A stretch of 64,000 bases of DNA from Alitta virens. Its lineage: Eukaryota; Annelida; Polychaeta; Phyllodocida; Nereididae. Of this stretch, positions 43,953 to 56,976 are shown piece by piece. The notes under the pieces are model-generated. The model ran no database searches and had not been told where the DNA came from. It saw only the letters and a list, made by a program, of their open reading frames with translations. The DNA lies in NCBI GenBank assembly GCA_932294295.1, contig OW028585.1, positions 29,620,720 to 29,684,719 on the forward strand, written 5' to 3'. How positions within the stretch are numbered: position 1 is the stretch's first letter; the number at the start of each line of letters is the position of its first letter. A program made the translations under genes and the position numbers.

Positions 43953-44181
43953 CGGTCACACCAAAAAATATTCAGACACCCTCAGAATTTCATGCTAATT
44001 CGAACTGTAGTAGAAGTGATTTCGCATAAGGTGGCATTGGATTCTATGGTATCATTCTCATGTACATGTCAACAGCCGTCAGTGGCCGTAATTGCAATGC
44101 ATTTGCCAATGTAGTTTACAAGTTATGGAACATGATATACTTTTGGATAGTCGAAAGTGTCTGAATAATATTTGGTGTGAC
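43953..44181. mobile_element. TA-flanked MITE, GTCACACCAAA family, copy 1
   Basis: 229 bp; ends GGTCACACCAAAAAATATTC (left) and the near complement of it, ATATTTGGTGTGAC (right), flanked by TA. Inner repeat continues through TTCAGACAC on both sides. Noncoding. Confidence 0.8.
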
Positions 44182-44466
44182 TACATATTTAGTGCAACTG
44201 GCTCGTGAATAGGAATAGAAGATGAGAAATTGAAAGTTTGTGATTGTGTATCCCCAAGTATGATTGCTTAAGGCTTGTCAGTTGTGCATGGTATTCTGCT
44301 GAATTTAGCCTACCAGATAATAGGCCATATCAGTTTGATGTCGGCTCAGTGTTATCGGAACAGTGGTCCGACTTTGACCGGATTTGACATGCTATCTGTG
44401 TACTTCAAATGAAGTAAACCAAGTGCTGGTCAGTTCTTGTGTGACCTTGCACCGGGCAATACTAAT

Positions 44467-44541
44467 ACAATGCATGACGTCACCAGTCCCAATTGTAGAT
44501 GACGTCATCTAGTACTGTGTATTGGTGACGTCATGCATTGT
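44467..44541. promoter_or_regulatory. Symmetric cluster of three CRE palindromes (TGACGTCA)
   Basis: A 75-bp palindromic block. The outer arms, 18 bp each, are perfect inverted copies (44467-44484 and 44524-44541), each with TGACGTCA; a third sits in the central palindrome AGATGACGTCATCT (44497-44510). TGACGTCA is the CREB/ATF site. It may be a regulatory block or the core of a small foldback element. Confidence 0.55.
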
Positions 44542-44942
44542 ACATTTATTTCCGAGTACATGGTAACACGGGAACTTACAAGCCCTACTACTTGTGTTAT
44601 GATGATTTAGATGTAAACTTGCAGATTTTGTAACAAGTATCTCTAGGCTACACATTCGCCAGTTCACTAATCTAATTACCAATTTGGCTAATGATAGTTA
44701 CTCAAAATTCGCCATGCGGCAACGTCCTCCGGTGAATATTGCAACGTAAGTAGGATGGTTTTCCTTCTGTGTGATATGAATAGAGGTCTTACAATTTAAT
44801 GAGAAAAATTATGCTGAAATTCAGTGAAAGAGTTATTCATTTTGAAGTGTTCTGATAGTATTGTGTTTTTCAAAATAATAATCTGTATCATCTGCATGTA
44901 TATTGTACATGAAGTTTTCTATGTGTTTTGGGTTTCATGACT

Positions 44943-45039
44943 TTCATCCTTCATCTCATTGTCATGGTCCCTGCCTGTCCTAATTAGCCGAACTGGTGCA
45001 GAAATACAGTATGTAAAGTGCTAATCACCCACCCACCTA
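44943..45039 (+). mobile_element. SINE family A, 5'-truncated copy
   Basis: Only the tail is present: CATCCTTCATCTCATTG, then CTGCCTGTCCTAATTAGCC, GTGCAGAAATACAG and CACCCACCCACC. Same tail as the full copies near 11.5 and 24.7 kb. Confidence 0.8.
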
Positions 45040-45149
45040 TGTATTTTGGCTTGAGAGTTCGTAAAAAGTATTTAAGTTTCAGGGAGAACAGGTACTGTTA
45101 GTTGTTGCTTTGAAAGTATTGATTTGACTGGAAAATTATATGACGAGAT

Positions 45150-45300
45150 GTAGTGAAATTCCGATGTAAATCACATCTAAACGATGTAGACCTATTAATT
45201 ACAGGCACAGATTTAATGTCCTTGAAGTGATAAAATTCTGATGTAAATCACATCTAAATGATGTAGGCTCAACTAATTACGGGCACAGATTTATGTCATT
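45150..45300 (+). repeat. 75-bp tandem duplication
   Basis: Two adjacent copies of a unit with GATGTAAATCACATCTAAA, GATGTAG and GGCACAGATTTA. Function unknown. Confidence 0.65.
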
Positions 45301-45303
45301 AAA

Positions 45304-46188
45304 CATACAAGATTTTTGTATCATCCATACATGATAGTTATTTACATACATACAATTGTAATTGTCTCTGACTGGTGATAATGGCGTAACGTGTGATAAT
45401 AAACCTAGTGAATAATGAATGCAATGTGTTTCATGTGAAGACTGCATTTTTTATAGAGACCAGACTTATTATATTGAATTTTGATCAGTCTTTAATAGAA
45501 TTATTCAAATACAGTATCTAAGAAAAGTGAGTCCAGCTCTATTTTAATTTTGTGTAATTTATTTGATTCCTTTGGTTCGTACAATTAACTGGTTCAGAGC
45601 CACTGTTCACATGTAAATACACGATACACAACAGAGATTAAGTTCATGAAGGTCACAGAATAATAATTATTATAATGTTGCAATAGGAAAATTTAACATA
45701 GTTCCACAAAAAGGTCAAGTAATTTAAGACTGCCAGTATATTCTGTAAATAACGAAGTCTTTCAGTTCAACGTGATTGTGTTTATATCCAGCTCGAGTGA
45801 ACATGTTGCAAAGCGAATTATTGTTATAATTCATAATAGACGGTCTAAATTCATAATAAATACCAATGAAAACAAGCAAATAATCATAAAGAAAAGCAAA
45901 ATACCTCAGCATGTTGGTGTTACTGGTTAGCTGTATACTTACTACCTTGTAGTTTATGTATTTTCTATGTAATTTTTAGGGACTCCTGCAATGTAAATTA
46001 CCGCATTTTCTTGATTAGAAGTCGCGGCATCTATTAGTTGAGTGATAGTCTGTGTGCTAGCATCAAAATGAGACTGGCGTCTGTGTTTATTAAGATTTAA
46101 AATTTGATTAATATTTTCATTGTCACTCTGGCTTCTAAACGAAACTATCTTCTATTTTAGACCCCTGCTTATAAGCAAGAATATATGG
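45304..46188. other. Noncoding stretch
   Basis: AT-rich; no credible coding frame or recognised repeat. The AATAAA at 45398-45403 is the only signal noted. Confidence 0.5.
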
Positions 46189-46190
46189 TA

Positions 46191-46425
46191 CCGTCACGCC
46201 AAAAATTATTCAGACACCTCGAGAACATGATACAAATTCGACCTGTAATAATATAAGTGATTTAACTCAAGATGCAATATGATTCTATATGGTATCTTTC
46301 AAAAGCTTGTATCAGTGATTTTCCATGGGTATGATTTTAATGTCTTGAACATAGTGGTGTGCAAGTTATGGATAGTTAAATTTTGTTAAAAAGTGAAAAG
46401 AGTCTGAATTATATTTGGGTGATTG
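46191..46425. mobile_element. TA-flanked MITE, GTCACACCAAA family, copy 2
   Basis: 235 bp, TA-flanked. Left end CCGTCACGCCAAAAATTATT with TTCAGACACC; right end AGTCTGAATTATATTTGGG. Diverged relative of the element at 43953-44181. Confidence 0.7.
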
Positions 46426-46429
46426 TATG

Positions 46430-48280
46430 TCCTTCTTTCTAGTGCCATAATGAAAACCTGTGCTGTTGTTTGATTGAATGGTTGCCTCATAATTTCCTTA
46501 TGCGCTGGTTATATGTGTTATGCTAGTTATTTTGTACATCATCTTCCACCATTTACGAGAGAGTGTTTTTGATATTTAATTGTATACATCTGCAAGAATA
46601 TCTCCGCTTAATGATTATAATTATCAGTGTGCATTTATTTTTGAGAAACAATGTCAGTTGCATTGTCACCAGACATCAATTTGTCATTGTATTCCACTTA
46701 ATTACTTTTTTTTAAAACAAATCATGCCAAAACTGTGCCTTTATTTGGCGTAACTTCAACCAAATAAGATGTGAAGTTCTTTTGGCAATAATGGAATCAT
46801 TTTGTGTCTGTACTGTTTTGTAAAATTTCAACCATCTTGGCAATTGTAAATTAGAAAAAAACAAAAAAAAGGACAGCTGTCCGACTATTATTAACAATAA
46901 TTTATAACCGTAGTAGGTCCAAGAATACCTGATCACCGCCTCAAAATCATATTTCGGTTATTGATAAATCCAATTGTATTATTATTTTGTCACAACATAA
47001 AATCAACTGAAGATGATTGTGCCTTATTTCCTTGATATTGGTATCGTTAAACGGTAAATAATTTTAAACTGCTGCATTTTCATGATGAAATTTAAATTTG
47101 AATTTTTATTTCTCACAGTATGAAGTGCATTCAGTACAAACATTTACACATGTAGTTAATTGGATGAAAGTATACTGAAGGATATACCAAAAACAAATTA
47201 TAAGTTGTATTCAATTATTCAGTAAAATGATGCGGCTATGAATTGCGACTCAAAATATACGGTAGCAAACATACTATTTTCTGCAGGTGATTAGGTTGGT
47301 GTGGACCTTACTGTATATTTAAGCTTTAATTCTTTAAAACAAGGTTGAATATGTCTATTGCAAGTACCCTGGTGCCTTCAGTGATATAATATTGATGTAT
47401 AATGAAAATTGAAGGCAATTTTTTATACAACCTGGAGCTATATATAAATACCAGGGAGGAAACTCATTCCATTGTAAAATGTACACTGCTGAAATATGTC
47501 GTATGATGTGTAATGGTATTTTTCATGTTATTTCGATGAAAATACAGTGATTTATATCAAATCATGGCGTTGATTGTTTTTCTTCGGTATGCTGCTGACA
47601 ATTACAGCTCGGGGGGAACTTTGTGTGAAGTCACTATAATATATATATAGTTTTATTTGACAAACTGGATATCAGGAATTGATACATGTGTCATTAATAT
47701 TACAAAACATACAACATTACAAAACCAAGTCTAGTGTCTACAACTACTCTAGTGTATACAATGTATAATCTACTAGTTTTTCCAAAAAAACTTTACTTAA
47801 TAAACGCAAGTCAGTTCCAGATTTTCTTACATATATATACATGAATATAAGACGGAGTTAATACTGTAGGTCAATACTGCAAGTGGTCACAAAAACAAAC
47901 TAGAATAAAAAGTCAATTTCAAATGTAAGAGGGTGTCACTGGGTGGGATCTTCATATAATAAGGAAAGAAGTAGAGTCGTTGTAAATACTTGACATGAAA
48001 AGAAGAGAATATGGGGAAAATAGTATATAGTTGAAGACTAATTAATTAGTTAACTTAGTCCTTCTAATTTGAATTGTCTAGCACAGAGAACATTATACTT
48101 CATATTTAATAGAAATACAAGTATTCCTCAGTAAGTTATTGTCATAGAAGGCATTTTAAGCCAAAGTAATAATTATAAGTACTGTACTTTTGATGCAAGA
48201 CTCAATTAAATGCATATAATTATTATATTCTAAAATAAGTTACTTACTGTAACTGATACTCTTACTTTAAAGAAAATTTA
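46430..48280. other. AT-rich intergenic DNA
   Basis: No coding frame, SINE or inverted repeat recognised. May include the distal MAP3K2/3-like 3' UTR. Confidence 0.45.
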
Positions 48281-48284
48281 TAGA

Positions 48285-48508
48285 ATTAGTCTAGCTATTT
48301 TTGATTCAGAATTTATAATTACAAAGGATTTTAAATAAAAAAAATAGTCTAGCTATTTTTGATTCAGAATTTATAATTACAAAGGATTTTAAATAAAAAA
48401 TAGTCTAGCTATTTTTGATTCAGAATTTATAACTACCAAGGATTTTAAATAAAAAATAGTCCAGCTATTTTTTATTCAGAATTTATAATTACAAAGAACT
48501 TTAGATGT
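48285..48508 (+). repeat. Tandem repeat, about 58 bp x 4
   Basis: Four copies of a unit reading TAGTCTAGCTATTTTTGATT, CAGAATTTATAATTACAAAG, then GATTTTAAATAAAAAA. The third and fourth copies carry substitutions. Confidence 0.9.
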
Positions 48509-48509
48509 C

Positions 48510-50690
48510 ATGTCCTGTTTAATGTTAATGTTATTCGTTGGATTCTAAATACAACATTCAAGTAACTTTATACAACCCTCAGGCCTGTCATGTGTGCATA
48601 TTTGCTTAGCATAAGCATTAACAATTACTTTATCTTACATAAGCTAATCTTGATAACAATAGGCCTACATTCATTAGTGAGCTTAGCTTCATGGTTTTAC
48701 ATAAGCTCATAATTGGCAGTAATAACAATGCCAGTAGTGCAATCAAAGACAGGTCAATTGCAATTAACATATGGGCCTAATGTGTGGTGTCAGCTGGGTA
48801 TTCAACTGTCAACTCAAAAGCTATTGAAGTGTTCAACTGTTCAAAGCATAATTAACAATGCATGCCTCGCAGTGGCATTTTAACCATTGTGGCATTTTTA
48901 GCCATTTTGAGATATAACAAAAGCGGGGCTCAAAGAGTTATTTTTAATCAGGACAAATACAGTGTTCTCCCCGAAAATATATTTAAATAACCTGGGAAAT
49001 TAAAAATAAAGAAAAGTGTGAAAAAGCCAAAATAATTTTTGAGTGATTATACTGTCAGAATAATAATAAAAAACCTTTTAATTTGCAACTTCTTAAGCAT
49101 TTATAGATGTTAGACAATATATATATATATATATATATAGGACCTATTTGTTTCTGCTAATTTGATACCTTGAATGTTGAAAAAACAGACAATGTTATTC
49201 TGAGAAACTCCTTTAACTCCAATTGTATAATAGGTTATTTAAAAACCGAGACTATAGTCTCTAATTACATGTAAGTTTCATATTATATAAGTACAGGCAA
49301 GATATACAAGGTACGCTTATTCATAAAATTGTTACCTCAGGTTTCTCCCATAGAAATTCTGTTCAAAGAGCGGAAAATTTATGTATATCTAGTAGAGAGA
49401 GCAATGGCATTATAGAAAGTCTTACTTCATGATAATTACATTAAACCATGGTCGGATGAATATATTTTCAACTTACAAAGGCATTTTAATAACCTTATTT
49501 ATATTTTTATCTCTGGTGTTCTTACACGATTTAATTTGTATATTTGTTAATAGAAATCTATATCTTGTTCCCTAGTTTTTGGGGGTTGAATAAATAAATA
49601 AATTTAATATAAATTTAATTTATTGTATTTAAAAAAAAATTGTGATGCTATTTTGCATGACTTCACTTTAAAAAAATGAGTGTAAAGGTAGACCTGCTCT
49701 TGATATGTAAATGAAGTCATAAAATGATATATATAGGCCTATTTTATTTTACTGCATGTTTAAATGACATTGCTGCTTATAATGTAGCTTTATGTCGATC
49801 TAGCTTTGTTTACCATCTATATAGTCTATCAATAGTATTATATTAAGTCAAGGCCATTATGTCCCAAGCTTAATATAAAGGACCATATTATGGTCATGAC
49901 ATAATATATGACATAATTCATGAATGAATATTATTAACAATGACACGTGAGGAGGCCCTTCATGAAGAATCCATAGATTCTACGACGCATATAAATTATA
50001 CTATTTCCATATATAATATCCTGGATTCTCCGCTAGCCAGAGCAATATGGTAAACAAGGTGTATATTCTACATCATGGCCAAGATAACACCACGTGACAC
50101 CAATATATTATACTCTTTTGTATACAAACACACAGCTATAGCTGCATGACCTCATCCAACAACAGATGGCCCGTATGGAAAAATACTGAGACTTAAGACT
50201 CTACATAAACAATCACAATAACATATTGAAAAGCCGAGGCCCCCGATATTTAATAAATCAATACAACAGGAGAGGAAATCTAGTTTTAACAATATTTTAG
50301 GCTAGAATATATATTCCATTGACATTCCCATCATGAATTCATTCTCATTTAGACCTCGATCTAAAAGGCCTATCCTACAAACTTGTATAGGCCTACATGT
50401 AGGCCTACATAAATTAGTAATATTAATTTCTAATTCTAGAATATGGAATATAGGCCTAATAGAGTCTGAGTTCAGCTGAGCTATGTACATTAGATCTATG
50501 TGATCTATAGGGCTCGTGTAGATATACATTGTATGTAGGCCTAGCCAGTTCCATGGTTTGACTAGGCCATAGCTAGGCCTATATAGTTCTACCCTACTAC
50601 TATTAAAAACCACGATCTGGGGAAATTCCACGAAAAACGTTCCATAACGTTCTGGAACTTCCATAAACACCTGCCCTCCCCCCTTTAACA
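48510..50690. other. AT-rich intergenic DNA with TAGGCCT-rich patch
   Basis: No coding frame. A (TA)n microsatellite lies near 49118-49140. From 50340 to 50590 the palindromic word TAGGCCTA recurs many times, including an uneven direct repeat GTAGGCCTACAT. The rest is featureless. Confidence 0.5.
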
Positions 50691-51240
50691 TCATGATGAC
50701 ATATTGAGCGACCCCCCTCCCACTCAGCCTGGCAACAACCAGTTGGAACTAGTTTTGGCCGACGTGACGTATACAACGCTACGCCGACGTTTTACCCTAC
50801 TACTAATTTCTACATCCGCTATGATGATGAGGTTGAAAATTAAAAAACCAACTCATACTATATATTTTATTGCTAATTCAAAGTTTTATAAAGTTGATAA
50901 ATAAGATAGTATAACATATTGGACAATATTATGTGTAGTTTTTGTTAAATCAGGCGTGGGAACATGCGAACTATTTTCTGCGCCCACGCGCCATGATATG
51001 GCGCACTACTTGCGTCACCTTGGCAATATAAGCGCAGGAAATTTCCAGACTCTTCAGATTGGTCTGGGAGCTCGTAGGGGGAAGACAGGCAGGCTAGGAT
51101 TGGAGATATCACAATGGATGCATCGAAATATGTTCTATCTTTCTCTATTTCGCACACATATGTTATCGTATATGACAGACAGTATGAACTGGGATAACGC
51201 AGAGCTAGTTTTAACGTTCTGAGGACATAATTCTGAGCGA
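50690..51240 (+). promoter_or_regulatory. CpG-richer promoter-like region
   Basis: GC and CpG content rise sharply against the AT-rich flanks (for example GCCGACGTGACGTATAC near 50759 and GCGCCCACGCGCC near 50980). This precedes the putative multi-exon noncoding unit. The direction is inferred from the splice donors downstream. Confidence 0.45.
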
Positions 51241-51269
51241 GACGCTAGAATGTCGTATGACGCAGTTCA

Positions 51270-51281
51270 GCGCCATATTGG
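51270..51281 (+). promoter_or_regulatory. YY1-like site
   Basis: CGCCATATTGG fits the YY1 core CGCCATNTT, a motif often close to metazoan transcription starts. It lies in the proposed first exon or just upstream. Match by eye only. Confidence 0.35.
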
Positions 51282-51481
51282 ATTTTGTCTGGGCGTTATG
51301 AAAATGTCTCGTAAAGTAGGCACAGATGGGGTATACCAAGCCTATATCTGAAGCTAAGCGGTAGCTGTATTTGTCGTTACAGAAACAGTTCATGAACGAT
51401 CGTTGGACTTCGTCGCTCGCATCTTGATGGTAAATAGAATTTTTTTCTTTATGTGCTATTTTTAGAAACCTGATGGACACG

Positions 51482-51489
51482 TGACGTCA
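51482..51489. promoter_or_regulatory. Perfect CRE (TGACGTCA)
   Basis: A full palindromic CREB/ATF site just inside the proposed first intron of the noncoding unit. Confidence 0.4.
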
Positions 51490-51723
51490 GAGTTATGTCA
51501 TTCTGGAAACGTGGCTATCGAGTAGTTTTGTAATCAACATAATCAATAGTTATGAGTCAGTAAGGTTGTGCAACAGCAACCTGGTTGTGAAAGAGTGATG
51601 CAATAATTTGACTCATTTTATAGTTCGTGGACATTTCACAAGTAGGCTGCAATGTGTGGCGCTTATGAAGTCGCACGCTTCTTGTGAAGGGAAATATTTA
51701 TGATTCACTTTCTTCTTCCTCAG

Positions 51724-51784
51724 GCTGTTCCAAATGGAACGAAACCCATCTGCGAACGAGATTGGTTGAATATGGTTCTAGCAA
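51724..51784 (+). ncRNA. Candidate exon 2 of the noncoding unit
   Basis: 61 nt between a good acceptor (TTCTTCTTCCTCAG) and donor (GTAAGG). One frame is open (AVPNGTKPICERDWLNMVLA) but the preceding exon-like block offers no matching start, so coding is not claimed. Confidence 0.4.
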
Positions 51785-52788
51785 GTAAGGTTGTTGTGGT
51801 ATTTGGTAAATATGCTTTTATCAAACCAGGCAAGTGTATATCACTCTATTGGCTTAATATGCCGTCTTTGTGGTGTGGCCTGTTTAGGTGTAATGAACAA
51901 CGGAGTGTGTAACAGGTGGAATACTGATATGATAACAATATATATTGCTGAGTGTAACTGATTGACATATGGCGAGTATTAAAAATCAAAGATATTCTTA
52001 ACTTAAACTTATTGCATTAGTGTTCACTGTTGGGTACTGGGATGAATTTGAGGGATAGGGGGTTGTGTTACCAATTTCCTGTTGTACATTTTATAGGTGC
52101 AAGTTGCTGCTTCCAAACCTTGCATAATCCTGAAAAAATGGTGACCTATGCTGAAAAGTAATGTTATGCTGAGATGTGCAGTACTTAACCATACTTCTTT
52201 GATACAGTATTTTCATCATGGTCCACCAGAGCAGGGAGTTTAACACGCATACATTTCCATTTTCCCTTGTCATTTTGGTATTTTGTCAATATTTAGTTAG
52301 CTCTGTGTGTGACCTTGATTTTACGGAATGTTACTCATTCCTTACACAGGTGTACTGTCATGTTGTGGAGACCAGACCTTGAGAAATTTTAAGTCAACTA
52401 ATCAAGTCGTCCCTCTGAAGATTGACTCTGTACACGCGGTTTCAAGCAAAGTATGAGTGAGCGATGAGTACTAAAAGTCTATCCTTCATTTGACATTTCG
52501 GGTTTTTTCGGGGGGCTTCTCTCAAGTTTACTTTCAGAAAGCAGGGTGTATAGCCAGTTGCCCCAGGATATGTGGAACTCCTGAGACTGTCATGCTGAGC
52601 AAAAGCAGGGCTGAAGTTAGACCAAATGAGTACATTCACTTTATTAGATACAAATGTTAATGAGAGCTCTAAATTTGGTGAAAGCACCTTAGTTTCTACA
52701 TGATTGAAATTTTAGCATTCTACTACATAATTTAGGTATTTAGCTCAACCTTATTCCCACAACTTTCGCAAGCAGCTTTCAATGTCTG

Positions 52789-52806
52789 CCAACCAGTACA
52801 GGTTGG
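52789..52806 (+). other. Acceptor-proximal hairpin H1
   Basis: CCAACC-AGTACA-GGTTGG, a perfect 6-bp stem. A candidate 3' splice site (AAACCAG) follows 42 nt later at 52848. Confidence 0.6.
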
Positions 52807-53058
52807 TAATTTGTGGTAATCCATTGCATTGTATCTACCTCAAACCAGGAATGTCAAGTCTGCGAGTTTATGACTGCTGATTGAAGCCCTGAAGATGACT
52901 TCCGTCTTGCTATGGTCTGGACAGTCAGTATCTCCCTAGAATTAGCATCTGGAACGCCTCTGAAATTCACCTCCCAAAGTTTTGGTGGTATATGCATGAA
53001 ACAAATTTTTTTTTTTCTTTCTAAATTTGGTTATGATGAGACTTTAGTTATGGAATGC

Positions 53059-53076
53059 CCAGCCTGTACAGGTTGG
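53059..53076 (+). other. Acceptor-proximal hairpin H2
   Basis: CCAGCC-TGTACA-GGTTGG, with one G.U pair where H1 has A-U. Acceptor CCCTCTCAG ends at 53145. Confidence 0.6.
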
Positions 53077-53357
53077 TGAACACTAATTCTGTGTAACATT
53101 GTAAAAGGCATGTGTGCCTTGTTTGGATGTATCTATCCCTCTCAGCAGGTCTCTCCTTATTAGAAAGGAAGCAATATTTCAAGATGCCCGCACCTGCAGA
53201 ATGGTGATTGGTCTGGTCCTATCCATCGAGAAACTATGGTTTGCTTGATCCGCATTACTAGTGTTTCAGATGAAATATTTTAGTACAATAGCTTTTTGGT
53301 AGTGATATTTCTGAAGTTAAATACATTTAGAAAAATTGACCAAATTCTTAGCGTACC

Positions 53358-53377
53358 GTCAACCAGTACAGGTTGAC
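53358..53377 (+). other. Acceptor-proximal hairpin H3
   Basis: GTCAACC-AGTACA-GGTTGAC, a perfect 7-bp stem; the outer pairs differ from H1 on both sides. Acceptor TTATTTTAG ends at 53416. Confidence 0.62.
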
Positions 53378-54890
53378 TTCTTGTGTCCTGATGTCTTGAT
53401 TCCACATTTATTTTAGCACTGTTCTACTGAAGTATGGAACTGCCTGGCTATATTCCGTATCATAGTCTGCACCGACTCCCATCCTGTCGACCTAGTGGTT
53501 CTGGATGAAAGACTTGACTGGTAAACCAAACCATGCTAATTTTTACTTGGCATTCCTTTGTTACCTTGCCATGTTCTTGTTTTGTCCATTGGACATCTTT
53601 TGAAGCAGATATGAATGAATTGGGATGGTCCTAATCAGGTCTGGTGTGACTGAACGACCCTTGCTTATTGAGCGACAGCGGTTCAAGAGCCCAGTGGATA
53701 AGATAAATTGCTATATTTTTCATTAGACATTCTTATTTGGAGCAATATGCTTTTAAAAAAAATTGCTTGAGTGTAATTGGTGCCATTCTACAACATGAAA
53801 AGCTCTGGATATCATTCTCAACGGAAATGCTTTGATCTAGAATGATTCTAATTTTCATAATTAATGATGAACAAGCCTAGAAATATGCTGTGGATAACCT
53901 TAAATTTAATACCTAAATGATCTGCAGTTAAAATGATCTGGGGAATGCATTTGAAGTTGTATAAACCTTGCAAGTTGGATAGCTACAGCATTTTATTTCA
54001 AAATCTGGGATAAGTTCCAGCAAAATGGATCTAACAAAGTTGCAAATGCGCAAAGTTTTATGCCTGCCTCCTGCAGGATTGGATGTGTTTTTACAAGTGT
54101 ATTAGCAGGCTGTTTAGCAAGCCTTGCCGGGATTTCCATAGAAACAGCATTAGAGCTGTAAGAAGTTTTCGTCGGGAAGATTCCAATATGCAGTTTTGAA
54201 GGGAAGTCCAAAGATGTCCTTGTGTGAAGGATGGTGACCTAATCCTGGGGGATCGTAGGAAGTACAGGAAGAAGTCTTATCAGTGTGGTATTTCTTGTGT
54301 ATATCTGATGTAGATGATGTAGATGGTGGTTATCTGATTGATATAATGGAGAAGTACTCTGTAAGGAAATTTAATGAGTTGTATGTAATAGTTATGTTTG
54401 TGAGCTGTAAGATGCAATCAATATGACCTTTAGTTGGTGAGAATTACATATCAATGGATATGCCAGTAAATGAATAATGGATGGGGGGATGGGGTGATAA
54501 TAATCTTGCCAAGTTGCCTTTCAGCCTTAGATCATGGAGAGTTCAGGTAGACTAGTTGTGTGCCACTATCCCTGTTATCGATCCTTATGAAAATGTCCGG
54601 AGGAGAGACCCCCACCTGGCTCTGTCGAAACCCAGCCGCATCTTGAAATTCGTGTTCTTATGCATCTGTCACGGCTGCCAGTTGGCAATGCGGTATCTGT
54701 AGCTTCATCTATAAAATGATTTATGATAAAATCTTGTGCCTTCCAAAGAAGAGACAAAACATGTATTTGGTGCTGAGATAATACAAGTATGAAATGGAAC
54801 TTGTAGTTAATATACGGAATCCAGCTTAGTTGTAAATGTACAGTAATTTTAGCCAGTTGTGCATCCTTTTGGTTCATGTAAACAATTTGG

Positions 54891-54912
54891 GCCTGACCAG
54901 TACAGGTGGGGC
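54891..54912 (+). other. Acceptor-proximal hairpin H4
   Basis: GCCTGACC-AGTACA-GGTGGGGC, 8 positions with one mismatch and one wobble. Acceptor CTCCCACTAG ends at 54950. Confidence 0.58.
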
Positions 54913-55989
54913 AAATTTTTCTTGATCGATCATCGTTTCTCTCCCACTAGAATAGTAAACACTCCCTCATAAACAGGCTTGAAGTGAAGGTTCCTCAGAA
55001 ACTGACCATTGGAAGATCAGAAATTTTCTTTGGATTGGTCAAGTAGGATGATGTGCATCGCCAAGTCGCACAAGGCTGCCCACAAGTCTTCCATCTCATT
55101 GAGCGGTATTCCTATTTACTGTGTTCTGCCTGCTGAGGCTGCATTTGTCTGGCCATGTATCTTCTACCTTGAACAGACCGAACTTAACTTCTGAAGTGAC
55201 CTATCGCCTGCCGTAGTCTCGTAGGACTGAACATTTCTTGGAAGACCTCAAGGGGGAAAAGGTGTCTTGTGACTCGTGAGCCTAGGTGTTCCATGAAGCC
55301 ATTGCTGTTACCTGAGGTCGGAATTGGCTGAGGTCATAGGATCCACAACAGATAGCTGCCCGATGCAGAACTGTCAATCATGGTATCTCCACATCATTTA
55401 ATTATTTGATTAGGCACTGAACTTTTCAAGTCTCTGGTAAATGTTGCCTTCAGAGGTTTTTGTAAAGGAATAATACAAAGTTGGTCTTTTTGCCTTGTGC
55501 TCTGTCAAAATAGTAATGCAAAAATTGTGTAAACAATCTGCTGTAAGATTAGTGTTATCTAAATAACATTTTGTAATAGCTTTGGGGAAATAACATTTTG
55601 TAATAGCTTTGGGGATATTGGCGGGGCATATTAACCATGTTAATTTCAGACAACAAACAACTTGTCGGGCTATTCGTTGCGATCTGCATCATGTGATGCC
55701 TGGTGAAAGCCTTCCCCGTCGAAGAACACTTGGCCATTTTCTTGAGTCCTTTGCTATCTGAAGCTGATCTTCTGGAAAAAGAAACTCTCACAGGTTTTAT
55801 TGCATAGTATTAGTTATGATGCTCTGGGCTGCAATTGTTTAAACTGAGCCTCTGATTAATTGTTATAGAACTACTGATTTATTTATAAATGGAGGCAATT
55901 AATTACATTACCATAATTGCATAGCTTGCAATGTAATCGACATGAAACTTTGCTTACTTTTGGTAACTTTGATTAGTGATTTTTTTTCT

Positions 55990-56005
55990 ACCAGCATAGG
56001 CTGGT
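55990..56005 (+). other. Acceptor-proximal hairpin H7
   Basis: ACCAGC-ATAG-GCTGGT, a perfect 6-bp stem with a different loop. Acceptor TCCTGTCAG ends at 56043. Confidence 0.55.
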
Positions 56006-56432
56006 TAATTGCCTGTTGAATTGGCAAGTTTTTGTCCTGTCAGGTTTCAAGGATTTCTTGGGTTCAATGGAAACTCGATACTTTAAATAGCAAGTTCAGA
56101 AGTACAATGTGTGGTAGCTGCCCAAGGCCATCTGGAAAAAGCAGCAGGAATTGCAACGCTGTTGTGGGAGTAGCGACCCAAGCATTCGGCGCTATGGAGC
56201 TATGCGAAAAGCCCTGAATCTTACCGGTATTTCTTCAATTGTGTTCTGTGCGGTATCTCCATTTAATTATTACCAAAATTTGAAGTTCTACAATATTGTT
56301 TTAAGACATCAGCAAATTATTGGCATTGAGCATATATTGCTTAAATTATGTATTGGGTTTTTGGTGTACAATATTTTTTAGATCTTGATAATATGACTGG
56401 CATTGAGCAGTTGTAGTACGGAAATAGTGTTT

Positions 56433-56451
56433 GCCCATCCTAGAGGTGGGC
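56433..56451 (+). other. Acceptor-proximal hairpin H8
   Basis: GCCCATCC-TAGA-GGTGGGC, a 7-bp stem with one bulged T. Acceptor TTATCGTAG ends at 56482. Confidence 0.55.
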
Positions 56452-56959
56452 TGTTGGTGTTGCCATGTACATTTTATCGTAGTCAGGATACCCTCGTGTA
56501 GTGATGGTTGAAACTTGGGATTCTGAAGATTAGGAAAAGACTAATTGGTCTGCTAGAAACATGGATATCCAAGAATCCATGTAGGAAGGACCTTCGTGAA
56601 AACTGATGCGACTTCTGAGGTTTCAAGCCCAAGCTGACATCGGAAGCAATAAGCGCGACCAAGACTGCTCTGATGTATGCTAGGTGACATTTCTTGGGAG
56701 GGAATGCGTTGGTGAACAACTGGTACACTGCATCCAGGATAGAACACCCGTGGTGACAACTCGCCCAGACTGGTATTTTCCCATTCCTTGAAATTACTTT
56801 ATATTGTGGTAGTGCACTTCAAATCCGAATGAAATCTATTATACAACCAGATGTACTGTAAGATATATATTATATATATATAGTTGACATAATAGGTCTT
56901 GGTGACTTCTTCATGTTAAAGTTCACTCATTTACAGTGTTTTGTATTAAACTTTATTTA

Positions 56960-56976
56960 GCCAGCCTTTGGTTGGC
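56960..56976 (+). other. Acceptor-proximal hairpin H9
   Basis: GCCAGCC-TTT-GGTTGGC, a 7-bp stem with one wobble. Acceptor TTCTCCCTAG ends at 57005. Confidence 0.55.

Noticed and set aside
50302..50694. 130-codon minus-strand frame
   Set aside because: Composition follows the TAGGCCT-rich repeat patch; no motif.
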